Source of the DNA: Nocardioides pantholopis | GTDB taxonomy: Bacteria; Actinomycetota; Actinomycetes; Propionibacteriales; Nocardioidaceae | Length of the DNA stretch: 64,000 bases | Reading direction: 5' to 3' | Assembly: GCF_003710085.1 (NCBI RefSeq) | Contig: NZ_CP033324.1 | Span: 2,853,501-2,917,500, forward strand | Part shown: positions 53,663 to 61,549 of the stretch, in pieces | How positions within the stretch are numbered: position 1 is the stretch's first letter | Layout: each line of letters starts with the position of its first letter | Notes under the pieces: generated by a model | What the model saw: the letters and a program-made list of their open reading frames with translations, nothing else | Databases searched by the model: none | Told to the model about the DNA's origin: nothing | Made by a program: the position numbers and the translations under genes

Positions 53663-54079
53663 ATGACCTACGACCTCGCCGTCTGGGAGGGACCTCGACC
53701 GGAGTCCGACGAGTCGGCCGCGATCTGCTTCGCCCAGCGGCTGGACCGCCCCGAGTCCGACCCCCACGCCACCGCGGAGCCGACGCCCGCCATCCGCGCC
53801 TATGTCGACGCCCTCCTGGCGCGCTGGCCCGACATCACCGAGGACGCGGGCGAGGACTCCCCCTGGGCGGACGGCCCGCTCATCGGCAACGCCTCCGGAA
53901 GCTCGATCCACTTCTCGCTGGTCTGGAGCGCCGCCGACGAGGCCTCCGAGTTCGCCGCCCGGCTGGCACACGACCACGGTCTGGTCTGCTACGACCCCCA
54001 GCGCGAGGCACTGCGTCCGCCACCCGCCCGAGCCAGCACCCGCCCGACGCGGCGCTCCTGGTTCCGGCGGAACCCCTAG
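53663..54079 (+). CDS. Conserved hypothetical protein
   Basis: 138 residues, acidic, no signal or membrane segment. Segments such as YDLAVWEGPRPESDESA and SPWADGPLIGNASGSSIHF look well formed and recall a family common in actinobacteria, for which I know no function; the architecture (small, soluble, acidic) is also seen in immunity proteins, but no toxin is adjacent. The C-terminus is Arg/Pro-rich. ATG 53663 is six nt after CAGGGT. Confidence 0.7.
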   Translation: MTYDLAVWEGPRPESDESAAICFAQRLDRPESDPHATAEPTPAIRAYVDALLARWPDITEDAGEDSPWADGPLIGNASGSSIHFSLVWSAADEASEFAARLAHDHGLVCYDPQREALRPPPARASTRPTRRSWFRRNP

Positions 54080-54158
54080 CGAGCGTTCTGCCACGGCCGA
54101 TGCCCGGTTGAGTACGCCGGCTCACGCTGCGAGGCCCGTTCGCGGACAGGTTGGTCGC

Positions 54159-55106
54159 ATGAGATCCCTGAGCTGGTTGTCAGTCCTCGTCGCCGTCGCC
54201 GGGCTGTGCGTCGGGTGCGCCGACCCGAGCCTGGACCCGGAGGCCGACCAGCTCCGCGCCGAGGTGGCGGGCCTGCCCGGAGTCACGTCGGCGCGGCTCG
54301 ACTACACCGAGCCGGTGACCCTGGACTCCGGCAAGCTGGCGCTGAGCGTCGAGATGAGCGGGACCGCCACCCCCGACCAGGTGGTCGCGGTGACCGAGAC
54401 GGCGTACCGCGCCTTCGCCTCGACCCACCACCGCGAGGAAGCGGACCTCGCGATCCGCGCCGGGCACGCCGCTGTCGCACTCCGGGCCTTCGAGCCCGAC
54501 GCCTCCGTGGGCGCCGTCAGCGAGGCCGTGCGCACCGGGCTCCTGGCCGCTCCCGACGGCGCGTCGATCACGATCGACCTGACCACCGACGACGTTCCGG
54601 AGGGTGACCACGTGGCGGGCACCTACCTCGTGGGACTCCCCGTGGGGTCGACCTTCGCGGAGGTGCCGCCGCTCCTCGGATCGCTCGCCGCACATCAGCC
54701 CGACAGGCAGATCGGCTGGGGCGGCGCGGCCGCCGACGGCTCCGCCCTGAGCTACGACAGCGGCCTCCCTCCGGCGCAGCTCATCGCCCGGTGGGAGCGG
54801 ATGCAGCGACCCGAGGCCCCCCTCGCGGTCCGCGCCTTCGAGGACGGCGCGCTCCTGGTCGAGGCACGCGTGCGGAGGCGGTACGACGTCGAGGACCCGG
54901 CGGACCGCCGGGCGCTCGACCAGATCACCCGTCCCCAGCTGCGCGCTCTGGGCGACGGCGAGTGGGCCTACACCCTCCTGGGGCACCGCGGCACCTATCT
55001 GGCCGAGATCGACCGCTACGTCTGCATGACGTCCTCGGAGGGTCCCTACGACGACGAGCTCGAGGCCTGGGTCACCAGGCGGTTCGGTCCCTGCGAGGCG
55101 GACTGA
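54159..55106 (+). CDS. Putative lipoprotein of unknown function
   Basis: 315 residues. Signal peptide with lipobox LCVGC (Cys21), then two repeats of an alpha/beta unit (about 25-130 and 135-225): VAGLPGVTSARLDYTEPVTL, LALSVEMSGTATPDQVVAVT, later VPEGDHVAGTYLVGLPVGST. This resembles repeated small lipoprotein domains seen in actinobacterial secreted proteins, with no known activity. A Cys pair (Cys near 292 and 312) may form a disulfide. Not adjacent to any gene that hints at a role. Confidence 0.75.
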   Translation: MRSLSWLSVLVAVAGLCVGCADPSLDPEADQLRAEVAGLPGVTSARLDYTEPVTLDSGKLALSVEMSGTATPDQVVAVTETAYRAFASTHHREEADLAIRAGHAAVALRAFEPDASVGAVSEAVRTGLLAAPDGASITIDLTTDDVPEGDHVAGTYLVGLPVGSTFAEVPPLLGSLAAHQPDRQIGWGGAAADGSALSYDSGLPPAQLIARWERMQRPEAPLAVRAFEDGALLVEARVRRRYDVEDPADRRALDQITRPQLRALGDGEWAYTLLGHRGTYLAEIDRYVCMTSSEGPYDDELEAWVTRRFGPCEAD

Positions 55107-55126
55107 GCGTCGGGCAGGGCTCACCC

Positions 55127-55486
55127 TCACCGCGTGCGCTGCGCGGGGTCGGCCCGCAGCCGGGCGGCCAGCGCCTCGGGATCCGCCGCCAAGGCGTAGT
55201 CGACGTGGACGGCCTTCGCACGGACCGGGTCGCCGGGACCGGCCACCAACGTCACCCGGCCGTCCCGCAGGTGCGAGTCGGGGAACGCGACGACCGCCAG
55301 GGCCCGCCCGTCCTCGCGCAGCACCCAGGTCGACCCGCCGTGGACCGAGGCGAGATAGGAACCGCGGGCGAGCCACCGCGCGACCCGTTCGACGGTGACC
55401 GGGCCGCCCAGGTCGAGGTCGCGTGCGTGTGGGGCGAGGACGTCGTCGCCCATCGCCACGCTGTCGCGCGTCACCTGCAGGTCCAT
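55127..55486 (-). CDS. Hypothetical protein
   Basis: 119 residues, mixed charge, no signal or membrane segment. MDLQVTRDSVAMGDDVLAPH begins it and LARGSYLASVHGGSTWVLRE suggests a small alpha/beta domain; not recognised. ATG 55486 or ATG 55453 could start it. It lies convergent with the lipoprotein gene and upstream of nothing obvious; coding potential is supported by conserved-looking strands rather than homology. Confidence 0.55.
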   Translation of the reverse strand: MDLQVTRDSVAMGDDVLAPHARDLDLGGPVTVERVARWLARGSYLASVHGGSTWVLREDGRALAVVAFPDSHLRDGRVTLVAGPGDPVRAKAVHVDYALAADPEALAARLRADPAQRTR

Positions 55487-55526
55487 GGCCCGACGTTCCT
55501 CGCGCTGGCGCCGTCGCGACCGACGC

Positions 55527-56297
55527 TCAGAGGACCTTGGACAGGAACGCCTGGGTCCGCTCGTGCTGCGGGTTGGCCAGCACCTCGGTGGGGATGCCCT
55601 CCTCGACGATGACGCCCCCGTCCATGAAGACCAGCTTGTCGCCGACCTCGCGGGCGAAGCCCATCTCGTGGGTGACGACCATCATCGTCATGCCCTCGGT
55701 CGCCAGGTCCTTCATCACGGCCAGCACGTCGCCGACCAGCTCGGGGTCCAGCGCGGAGGTCGGCTCGTCGAAGAGCATCATGTCCGGCTGCATGGAGAGC
55801 GCCCGCGCGATCGCCGCACGCTGCATCTGCCCACCGGAGAGGTGCGCGGGATAGGCCGACTCCTTGTCGGCGAGCCCGACCTTCTCCAGGTTGGCCCGGG
55901 CGATCTGGACCGCCTCGTCCTTCTTGCGGCCGGCGACCTTCTCCTGCGCGATCGTGAGGTTGCGCAGCACCGTCATGTGCGGGAACAGGTTGAACTGCTG
56001 GAAGACGATGCCGATGCGCGAGCGCAGCTTGTCCACGTCGGCGTCGGGGTCGGTGATCTCGACGCCCTCGACGAAGATCTTGCCCTTCGTGGGGGTCTCC
56101 AGCAGGTTCACGCAGCGCAGCAGCGTCGACTTGCCCGATCCCGAGGGGCCGATGACGCAGACCACCTGCCCGTTGCCGACGTGGAAGTCGATGCCCTTGA
56201 GCACCTCGTTGTCGCCGAAGTACTTGTGCAGGTCCTGGACGTCGATCGCTGCATCACTGCGGTTGGTGTCACTGCGGCTGGTACTCGTGGTGGTCAT
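55527..56297 (-). CDS. Polar amino-acid ABC transporter ATP-binding protein
   Basis: 256 residues, GlnQ-like. Walker [11 protein letters not shown]-loop [12 protein letters not shown], signature [15 protein letters not shown], Walker [15 protein letters not shown] and H-loop [12 protein letters not shown]. An extra Ser/Thr-rich N-terminus (about 1-16) precedes the domain. ATG 56297 shares a base with the permease stop (TGATG). Third gene of the binding-protein, permease, ATPase operon. The frame remains open upstream, but that is the permease region. Confidence 0.95.
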   Translation of the reverse strand: MTTTSTSRSDTNRSDAAIDVQDLHKYFGDNEVLKGIDFHVGNGQVVCVIGPSGSGKSTLLRCVNLLETPTKGKIFVEGVEITDPDADVDKLRSRIGIVFQQFNLFPHMTVLRNLTIAQEKVAGRKKDEAVQIARANLEKVGLADKESAYPAHLSGGQMQRAAIARALSMQPDMMLFDEPTSALDPELVGDVLAVMKDLATEGMTMMVVTHEMGFAREVGDKLVFMDGGVIVEEGIPTEVLANPQHERTQAFLSKVL

Positions 56298-57088
56298 CAG
56301 CGGGCCCTCTCCGAGCGGCTCTCCATACGGCGTACGACGATCGACAGCGGCACCGTGATCAGCAGGTAGCACAGCGCGACCACCACGATCGGGGTCATGT
56401 TGGCGGAGCTGTTCATCGCCTCGCGACCGAACTTGGTGAGCTCGTAGTCGGCCAGCGCGAGCCCCAGGATGTAGACCAGCGAGGAGTCCTTGGTGAGCAG
56501 GATCAGCTCGTTGGTCAGCGGCGGCAGGATGATCCGGAACGCCTGCGGGATCACCACGCTGATCATCGCCCGCGAGTGGGACATGCCCAGCGAGCGGGCC
56601 GCTTCCATCTGCCCCTTCGGCACCGCCTGGATGCCGGCCCGGATGGTCTCGGCCATGTAGGCGCCACCGACCAGACCCAGGGCCAGGGTCACGATGCCCA
56701 GGTTGCCGAACGGGATCTCGCGGTCGGGGAACGCGAGCCGGAAGCCGACGCTGAGCGCGATGAAGACCACCAGCGCCGGCAGGCCGCGGAACAGCTCGAT
56801 GACGAAGGTGGCGATCCAGCGGTACGGCCCCACGCTCGAGAGCCGCATCAGCGCCAGCACCAGCCCGAGCCCCAGCCCGAACGCGAAGCCGCACGCCGTG
56901 TAGATGATCGTGTTCTTCAGCGCGATCGTGATGACGTCCGGGAACTGCTCCTTGACCAGCTCCCAGTTGAAGAACGCCCGACGCAGCTGGGCCCAGTCGG
57001 CGAGGAGGACGACCGCGACGACGATGAGCACCAGTACGGCGTACTGGACCGCGCGCCACCTCGCGGCGCGCTGGCGTGGACTCGCCAT
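56297..57088 (-). CDS. Polar amino-acid ABC transporter permease
   Basis: 263-residue HisM/GlnP-type membrane subunit. Five to six hydrophobic segments; [22 protein letters not shown] and, near the end, the EAA-loop region [24 protein letters not shown] mark the contact with the ATPase. Only one permease gene, so it should act as a homodimer. 59 bp separate it from the binding-protein gene. Confidence 0.94.
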   Translation of the reverse strand: MASPRQRAARWRAVQYAVLVLIVVAVVLLADWAQLRRAFFNWELVKEQFPDVITIALKNTIIYTACGFAFGLGLGLVLALMRLSSVGPYRWIATFVIELFRGLPALVVFIALSVGFRLAFPDREIPFGNLGIVTLALGLVGGAYMAETIRAGIQAVPKGQMEAARSLGMSHSRAMISVVIPQAFRIILPPLTNELILLTKDSSLVYILGLALADYELTKFGREAMNSSANMTPIVVVALCYLLITVPLSIVVRRMESRSERAR

Positions 57089-57147
57089 GTCTCAGATCAC
57101 CCGGCTGCTCGGGTTGTCGTTCGCCGGAGCCACCCGGTGCGGCCGAC

Positions 57148-57936
57148 TCACGCGTCCGGCGCCTTGCCGAACCACTGCTCGTAGACCTTGTCGTACTCGT
57201 CGCTGGCGATCGCGTCGTTGATCACCGTGAGCAGCTCGTCGTTTCCGTCCTTCTTGACCGAGAAGCCGTAGCCCTCGTTGGTGGTGAACTCGTTGACCAC
57301 CTCGACGTCGGGGTTCTGGCTGACGAAGTAGTTGAGCAGCCCGTTGTCGTTGACACCCGCGTCGGCGCGGCCGGTCTTGACGGCCTGCTGCATCAGCGCG
57401 GAGTCCTCGAAGGAGACGATCTCCGCGTCCTTCGGCGCGTTCTCGCGAACGTAGTCGGCGCCGGTGGTGGCGTCCTGGACGGCGATGGTTTTCCCGGCCA
57501 GGTCCTCGAGCGAGGTGATGCCGGACCCGGTCTTGGTCATCAGCGCCTGGGTGGCCTCGAAGTAGGGGTCGGTGAAGTCCATGACGGCTTCGCGCTCGTC
57601 AGTGATGGTCATCGCGCCGGCGGCCACGTCGCACTGGCCGGTGTTGAGCGCCTCGCCCGAGACGATGGTCTCCCACGAGATGTCGACGACCTCGGTGTCC
57701 CAGCCCTCCGCGTCGGCGGCGATCGTCAGCACGTCCGGGTCGAAGCCGACGACCTTGCCGTCCTCGGTGAACTCGAAGGGCTCATAGGGCAGGTGGGTGC
57801 AGATGGTCAGGGTGCCCTCGGAGACGAGCTCGGCACCGGACTCGGTGGTCGTGGTCGTGTCGTCCTTGGCGCAGCCAGAGGCACCCAGGACGACGGCCGC
57901 GGCACCCAGGGCGATGGCGAGGTTTCGGTTTTTCAT
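57148..57936 (-). CDS. Amino-acid ABC transporter substrate-binding lipoprotein
   Basis: 262-residue lipoprotein, lipobox LGASGC (Cys22), then a Thr-rich linker and a SBP_bac_3 domain: [67 protein letters not shown]. The ligand-contact pattern suggests a polar or charged amino acid, not more. ATG 57936 lies six nt after TACGGT (57943-57948). First gene of the transporter operon; an in-frame upstream extension overlaps the divergent epimerase promoter and is not credible. Confidence 0.95.
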   Translation of the reverse strand: MKNRNLAIALGAAAVVLGASGCAKDDTTTTTESGAELVSEGTLTICTHLPYEPFEFTEDGKVVGFDPDVLTIAADAEGWDTEVVDISWETIVSGEALNTGQCDVAAGAMTITDEREAVMDFTDPYFEATQALMTKTGSGITSLEDLAGKTIAVQDATTGADYVRENAPKDAEIVSFEDSALMQQAVKTGRADAGVNDNGLLNYFVSQNPDVEVVNEFTTNEGYGFSVKKDGNDELLTVINDAIASDEYDKVYEQWFGKAPDA

Positions 57937-57942
57937 GCGAGC

Positions 57943-57948
57943 ACCGTA
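57943..57948 (-). promoter_or_regulatory. -10 box of the amino-acid transporter operon (leaderless)
   Basis: TACGGT on the minus strand, six nt before ATG 57936. Confidence 0.55.
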
Positions 57949-58047
57949 GTCCTTTCGCCGGTGGATCCGTTTCCTCCTCGAACGGGTGTCGAGACGGAAT
58001 CGACACCCCCGCGGGCGCAGCATCGTCCGCCGCGGGAGCGCACCGCG

Positions 58048-58053
58048 TAGGTT
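58048..58053 (+). promoter_or_regulatory. -10 box of the TIGR01777-like gene (leaderless)
   Basis: TAGGTT seven nt before GTG 58061. Confidence 0.5.
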
Positions 58054-58060
58054 TCCCGGC

Positions 58061-58984
58061 GTGAAGATCGTTCTCGCCGGTGGCTCCGGGGCATTGGGAC
58101 GCCGGCTCAGCGAGCGCCTACGGCGCAACGGGCACGAGGTCGTGGTCCTGACCCGCCGAGTGCGACCCGGCCCGGTCCGACAGGTCGAGTGGGACGGCAG
58201 GACCGTCGGCCCGTGGCGCACCGAGCTGGCGGGCGCCGCGGTGGTCAACCTCGCCGGCGAGCTAGTCGACCGGCGACCCACGGCGGCCAACGTGGAGCTG
58301 CTGACCCGGTCCCGGGTCGAGCCGACCCGCGCCCTGGTGGAGGCCAGTGCGGGCCTGGCCGAGCCGGTGCCGGTCTGGATCCAGTCCAGCACCCTGGCGA
58401 TCTACGGCGACGCGGGCGACCGGGTGCTCGAGGAGTCCGCGCCGCCGGCGGACGGGCCACCGCAGATGGCCGGCGTCGCGACGGCGTGGGAGGCGGCGGT
58501 CCAGGGCGCTCACACCGGCCGTCTGGTCACGCTGCGCACCGGCATCGTGCTCGACCACGGGACGCCCGCGCTCGACCGGCTGTGGTCGCTCGCCCGGTGG
58601 GGAATGGGTGGCCGCGTCGGGCCCGGCACGCAGTGGGTCAGCTGGCTCCACGTCGACGACTGGCTCGACATCGTCGACCGGCTCCTCACCGACACCGCGC
58701 CCGACGCACTGTCGGGAGTCGTCCACGCCACCGGACCGCGGCCGGTGCCGAACGCCGAGCTGATGGGGGCGCTGCGGCGCAGCGTCGGGCGCCCGGCCGC
58801 CCCGCCCACGCCGGCGGCCCTGGTCCGGCTCGGCGCCGTACTGCTGCGGACCGATCCCGCGCTGGCGCTCACCGGACGCCGCGCGCTCCCCGCCCGTCTG
58901 CTGGAGGCCGGGTTCGAGTTCCAGCACCCGGACCTGGACGAGGCTCTCGCGGACCTGAGGGCCCGCGCCCGGGCCGAGCGCTGA
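58061..58984 (+). CDS. TIGR01777-type NAD-dependent epimerase/dehydratase (YfcH-like)
   Basis: 307-residue extended SDR with DUF1731 C-terminus. Nucleotide motif VLAGGSGALGRRLSERLR (residues 4-21), VVNLAGE, IQSSTLAIYGDAGD, and the late WLHVDDWLDIV. The active-site Tyr-x3-Lys is not evident where usual. Function of this family is unclear; often near cell-division or sugar genes elsewhere. GTG 58061 chosen from promoter spacing and because the coding motif begins at once; the frame is open 25 codons upstream. Confidence 0.87.
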   Translation: MKIVLAGGSGALGRRLSERLRRNGHEVVVLTRRVRPGPVRQVEWDGRTVGPWRTELAGAAVVNLAGELVDRRPTAANVELLTRSRVEPTRALVEASAGLAEPVPVWIQSSTLAIYGDAGDRVLEESAPPADGPPQMAGVATAWEAAVQGAHTGRLVTLRTGIVLDHGTPALDRLWSLARWGMGGRVGPGTQWVSWLHVDDWLDIVDRLLTDTAPDALSGVVHATGPRPVPNAELMGALRRSVGRPAAPPTPAALVRLGAVLLRTDPALALTGRRALPARLLEAGFEFQHPDLDEALADLRARARAER

Positions 58985-59049
58985 GCGCACCCGGTCGCCT
59001 CCCGGTGACGTCGTCGATCTGGTGCTGTCGCGATTCTCTCGCCCGCAGC

Positions 59050-59055
59050 TAGCCT
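59050..59055 (+). promoter_or_regulatory. -10 box of the PIG-L gene (leaderless)
   Basis: TAGCCT six nt before ATG 59062. Confidence 0.55.
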
Positions 59056-59061
59056 CGGACG

Positions 59062-59826
59062 ATGAGTGCTGAGGACCTCCTGTCGTCGTTCCCGGCCGAC
59101 GCGTTCGGGCGGGTGCTGTGCGTGGTCGCCCACCCGGACGACGTCGAGTACGGCACCTCGGCGGCCGTCGCGGCGTGGACCGGCCGCGGGGTGGACGTGG
59201 CGTACCTCCTGCTGACCCGAGGGGAGGCCGGGATGGACGCCAGCAGTCCCCCGCAGACCGCCGAGCTGCGCGTGCGCGAGCAGGTCACGGCCTCGGCCGC
59301 CGTCGGGGTCTCCCAGGTGGACTTCCTCGACCACCCCGACGGTGTGCTCGTCTACTCCCTGGACATGCGCCGCGACATCGCCCGGACGATCCGGCGTTAC
59401 CGCCCCGACGCGGTCGTCACCGGTAGCTGGGAGCTGGAGTTCGGCGCCGGCCTGAACCAGGCGGACCACCGCGTGGCCGGTCTCGCCGCCCTGGACGCGA
59501 CCCGCGACGCCGGCAACCGGTGGGTGTTCCGCGAGCTGCTCGACGAGGGGCTGGAGCCGTGGTCGCCGCGGTGGCTGCTCGTCGCCGGCCACACCGCTCC
59601 CACGCACGGCGTGGACGTCACCGGTGACCCGCTCCAGCGCGGGATCGCCTCACTCGAGGCGCACCGGGAGTACCTCGCCGGCCTCCCCGGCCACCCGCCC
59701 CCGCGTGCGCTGGTCACCGCGATCACCGCGGCGGACGGACGGCGGATGGGCGTCGCCGCCGCGGTGCTGTTCCGCGCCTACGACTTCCACGCCCCGCCAC
59801 CGGTCGCGCCGGAGGCCGTCGAGTAG
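59062..59826 (+). CDS. PIG-L family deacetylase
   Basis: 254-residue zinc amidase of the LmbE-like/PIG-L family that includes mycothiol MshB and Mca. CVVAHPDDVEYG gives the His-Pro-Asp-Asp zinc and base residues (about 22-25), LTRGEAG follows, and the second His lies in NQADHRVAGLAALDA. It is shorter than MshB (about 300), so N-acetylglucosamine-type substrates are likely but the exact one is unproven. Confidence 0.9.
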   Translation: MSAEDLLSSFPADAFGRVLCVVAHPDDVEYGTSAAVAAWTGRGVDVAYLLLTRGEAGMDASSPPQTAELRVREQVTASAAVGVSQVDFLDHPDGVLVYSLDMRRDIARTIRRYRPDAVVTGSWELEFGAGLNQADHRVAGLAALDATRDAGNRWVFRELLDEGLEPWSPRWLLVAGHTAPTHGVDVTGDPLQRGIASLEAHREYLAGLPGHPPPRALVTAITAADGRRMGVAAAVLFRAYDFHAPPPVAPEAVE

Positions 59827-59842
59827 CGCGACCGGGCTGTCA

Positions 59843-60034
59843 TCACGGCTGCGGACCGGGCCGCACACTGGCGTCCGGTCCCGGGAAGCACAGGGCCTCG
59901 TGCCCGTCGGGCCACCGCACCAGGAACGGGGGCTGGCCCTCCGCGCCGTGCACCTCCAGGATCTCGCCCTCCCGGCGGTGCGTCTCCGCCGAGCTGCTCT
60001 CGACCCTCAACCAGTCGCCGACGTTCGCCTTCAT
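59843..60034 (-). CDS. DUF1918 family protein
   Basis: 63-residue small SH3-like protein beginning MKANVGDWLRVESSSAETHR and containing GEILEVHGAEGQPPFLVRWP; the W-x-DG ending PDGHEALCFPG is typical. DUF1918 proteins are widespread in actinobacteria with no known role. ATG 60034 has an AGGAGGG site four nt upstream. Confidence 0.9.
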   Translation of the reverse strand: MKANVGDWLRVESSSAETHRREGEILEVHGAEGQPPFLVRWPDGHEALCFPGPDASVRPGPQP

Positions 60035-60105
60035 CAGCCCTCCTCGTGCCGTTGCCTCCACGATGCGCCTCGAGCGCGTCGGCGGCAACCGGGGCTGCCC
60101 GCCGG

Positions 60106-61437
60106 CTAGGACGTCACCGGGTCGCTCGCCCGGGACTGGTCGGCCCCCGACACCGCATCCCTGGTCTCCTCGTGCTGCCCGTGCCAGTCCAGGACCAGCA
60201 CGGTGGCGTCGTCCTGCAGCGCGTGCCCGGCGGCGGCGAGCGCGCTGTCGGCAAGGGCCCGGACGACCTCGCGCGGATGGAGGCCCGCGGTGTCCCGGAT
60301 CGCGCCGGGAAGGTCGACGCCCGCGAGATGGCGCTCGAGCATGCCGTCGGTCACGAAGACGACGCGGTCCCCCGGCTCCAGGGTCAGCCGGGTGGTGTCG
60401 TACGTGGCGTCCGGGAACATTCCGAACGGCAGGTCGGCGTTCAGGTCCAGCTGCGTCAGCACCCCGTCGCGCAGCAGGTACGGCGGGACGTGGCCGGCGT
60501 TGACGATCTCGACGGTCCCGGTCTGCAGCTCCACCCGGCCGATCAGACCCGTGACGAAGTCGTCGCCGGCGCGGCGGACCGCGTGCTCGGACAGCGCGCT
60601 GTTGGCCTCCGTCGCCTGCTCCAGCAACGACGCGCCCCTGCGCCGTGCCCCCCGCAGGCCGCCGAGGCACACGCTGGCCGTCAGGGCGGCGTTGACGCCG
60701 TGCCCCATCGCGTCGGTCAGCGACAGGTGCAGGGAGTCCCGCTCCAGGCTGTAGTCGAAGGTGTCCCCGCCGATGCTCGCGGCCGGCTCCAGCCACCCGG
60801 CCAGCGTGAACGCGGACGCCTCGCACGTGCGGGCCCCGGGAAGCAGGCGCTGCTGGATCTCGGCGGACAGGTTGAACGCCCGGCTGCGCTGCCCCCACTC
60901 GAACAGGTCCGTGTGGCGGCGGTTGGCGATCACCACGAACGCGAGGAGGTGCGCGACCTGGGCGATCTCGTCGACGGTCTCGGCGTCAGGCTCGCCGGGC
61001 AGGAACATCTCGAGCACACCGATCGACTCGCCCCGCTCCGTCACCGGTGCCAGCACGCGCCACATGTCCTGGACGTCGGCGTCCTGACCGGCGCTGCCCT
61101 CGTCCGGACGGTCGGGCGGCGCCACCTGGACCGTCTGGGTCCGGACGGCCTGCTCCTCCCGCCCGCCGTCGAAGGGCAGCACCGCCGCCGACTCCTCGTC
61201 GCAGCGGCGCTCGCCCTGCACCGGGGCCGGGCCGCCACCCTGCGCGGTCGCGAGCGGCACGTGTGCCAACCGCACCAGGGCTCGCCCCGACAGGTCCGTG
61301 ATCAGGAAGGACACCGCCGCTGCGCCGTACGCCAGGCCGAGCTCGCGCGCGACCTGCTCGACCGCCTCGACCGGAGAGGCAGCCTCCGCCGTCTCCAGGA
61401 AACGTCGGACGTCTGTAAGCCTGCGCCGACGCATCAC
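60106..61437 (-). CDS. GAF-SpoIIE type PP2C serine phosphatase
   Basis: 443-residue regulatory phosphatase. GAF-like domain (about 30-190) with LGLAYGAAAVSFLITDLSGR, a helical signalling linker (about 195-225, RSRAFNLSAEIQQRLLPG), then PP2C/SpoIIE catalytic domain with ASIGGDTFDY (metal Asp), SLTDAMGHGVNAAL, EIVNAGHVPPYLL, DRVVFVTDGMLER and DDATVLVLDW. It would dephosphorylate an anti-anti-sigma factor and so activate a partner-switching sigma such as the one at 17.6 kb. GTG 61437 lies six nt after TATGCT (61444-61449); ATG 61434 is adjacent. Confidence 0.92.
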   Translation of the reverse strand: MMRRRRLTDVRRFLETAEAASPVEAVEQVARELGLAYGAAAVSFLITDLSGRALVRLAHVPLATAQGGGPAPVQGERRCDEESAAVLPFDGGREEQAVRTQTVQVAPPDRPDEGSAGQDADVQDMWRVLAPVTERGESIGVLEMFLPGEPDAETVDEIAQVAHLLAFVVIANRRHTDLFEWGQRSRAFNLSAEIQQRLLPGARTCEASAFTLAGWLEPAASIGGDTFDYSLERDSLHLSLTDAMGHGVNAALTASVCLGGLRGARRRGASLLEQATEANSALSEHAVRRAGDDFVTGLIGRVELQTGTVEIVNAGHVPPYLLRDGVLTQLDLNADLPFGMFPDATYDTTRLTLEPGDRVVFVTDGMLERHLAGVDLPGAIRDTAGLHPREVVRALADSALAAAGHALQDDATVLVLDWHGQHEETRDAVSGADQSRASDPVTS

Positions 61438-61443
61438 GCCGGG

Positions 61444-61449
61444 AGCATA
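61444..61449 (-). promoter_or_regulatory. -10 box of the SpoIIE gene (leaderless)
   Basis: TATGCT on the minus strand, six nt before GTG 61437; shows that the phosphatase gene has its own promoter rather than following the jetC operon. Confidence 0.5.
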
Positions 61450-61549
61450 ACGGACCACCCGGTGGGGCCGGGCCGGACGGGCCCGGCGGACCGGGACGGG
61501 TCGGTGGCACCCCGCCGACACCGGCCACGCCAGCCGCCAACCCGGGTGA

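Noticed and set aside
55527..57059. Continuous frame suggesting a permease-ATPase fusion
   Set aside because: Only the ATPase is in that frame; the membrane segments are encoded in another frame that ends in a TGATG junction.
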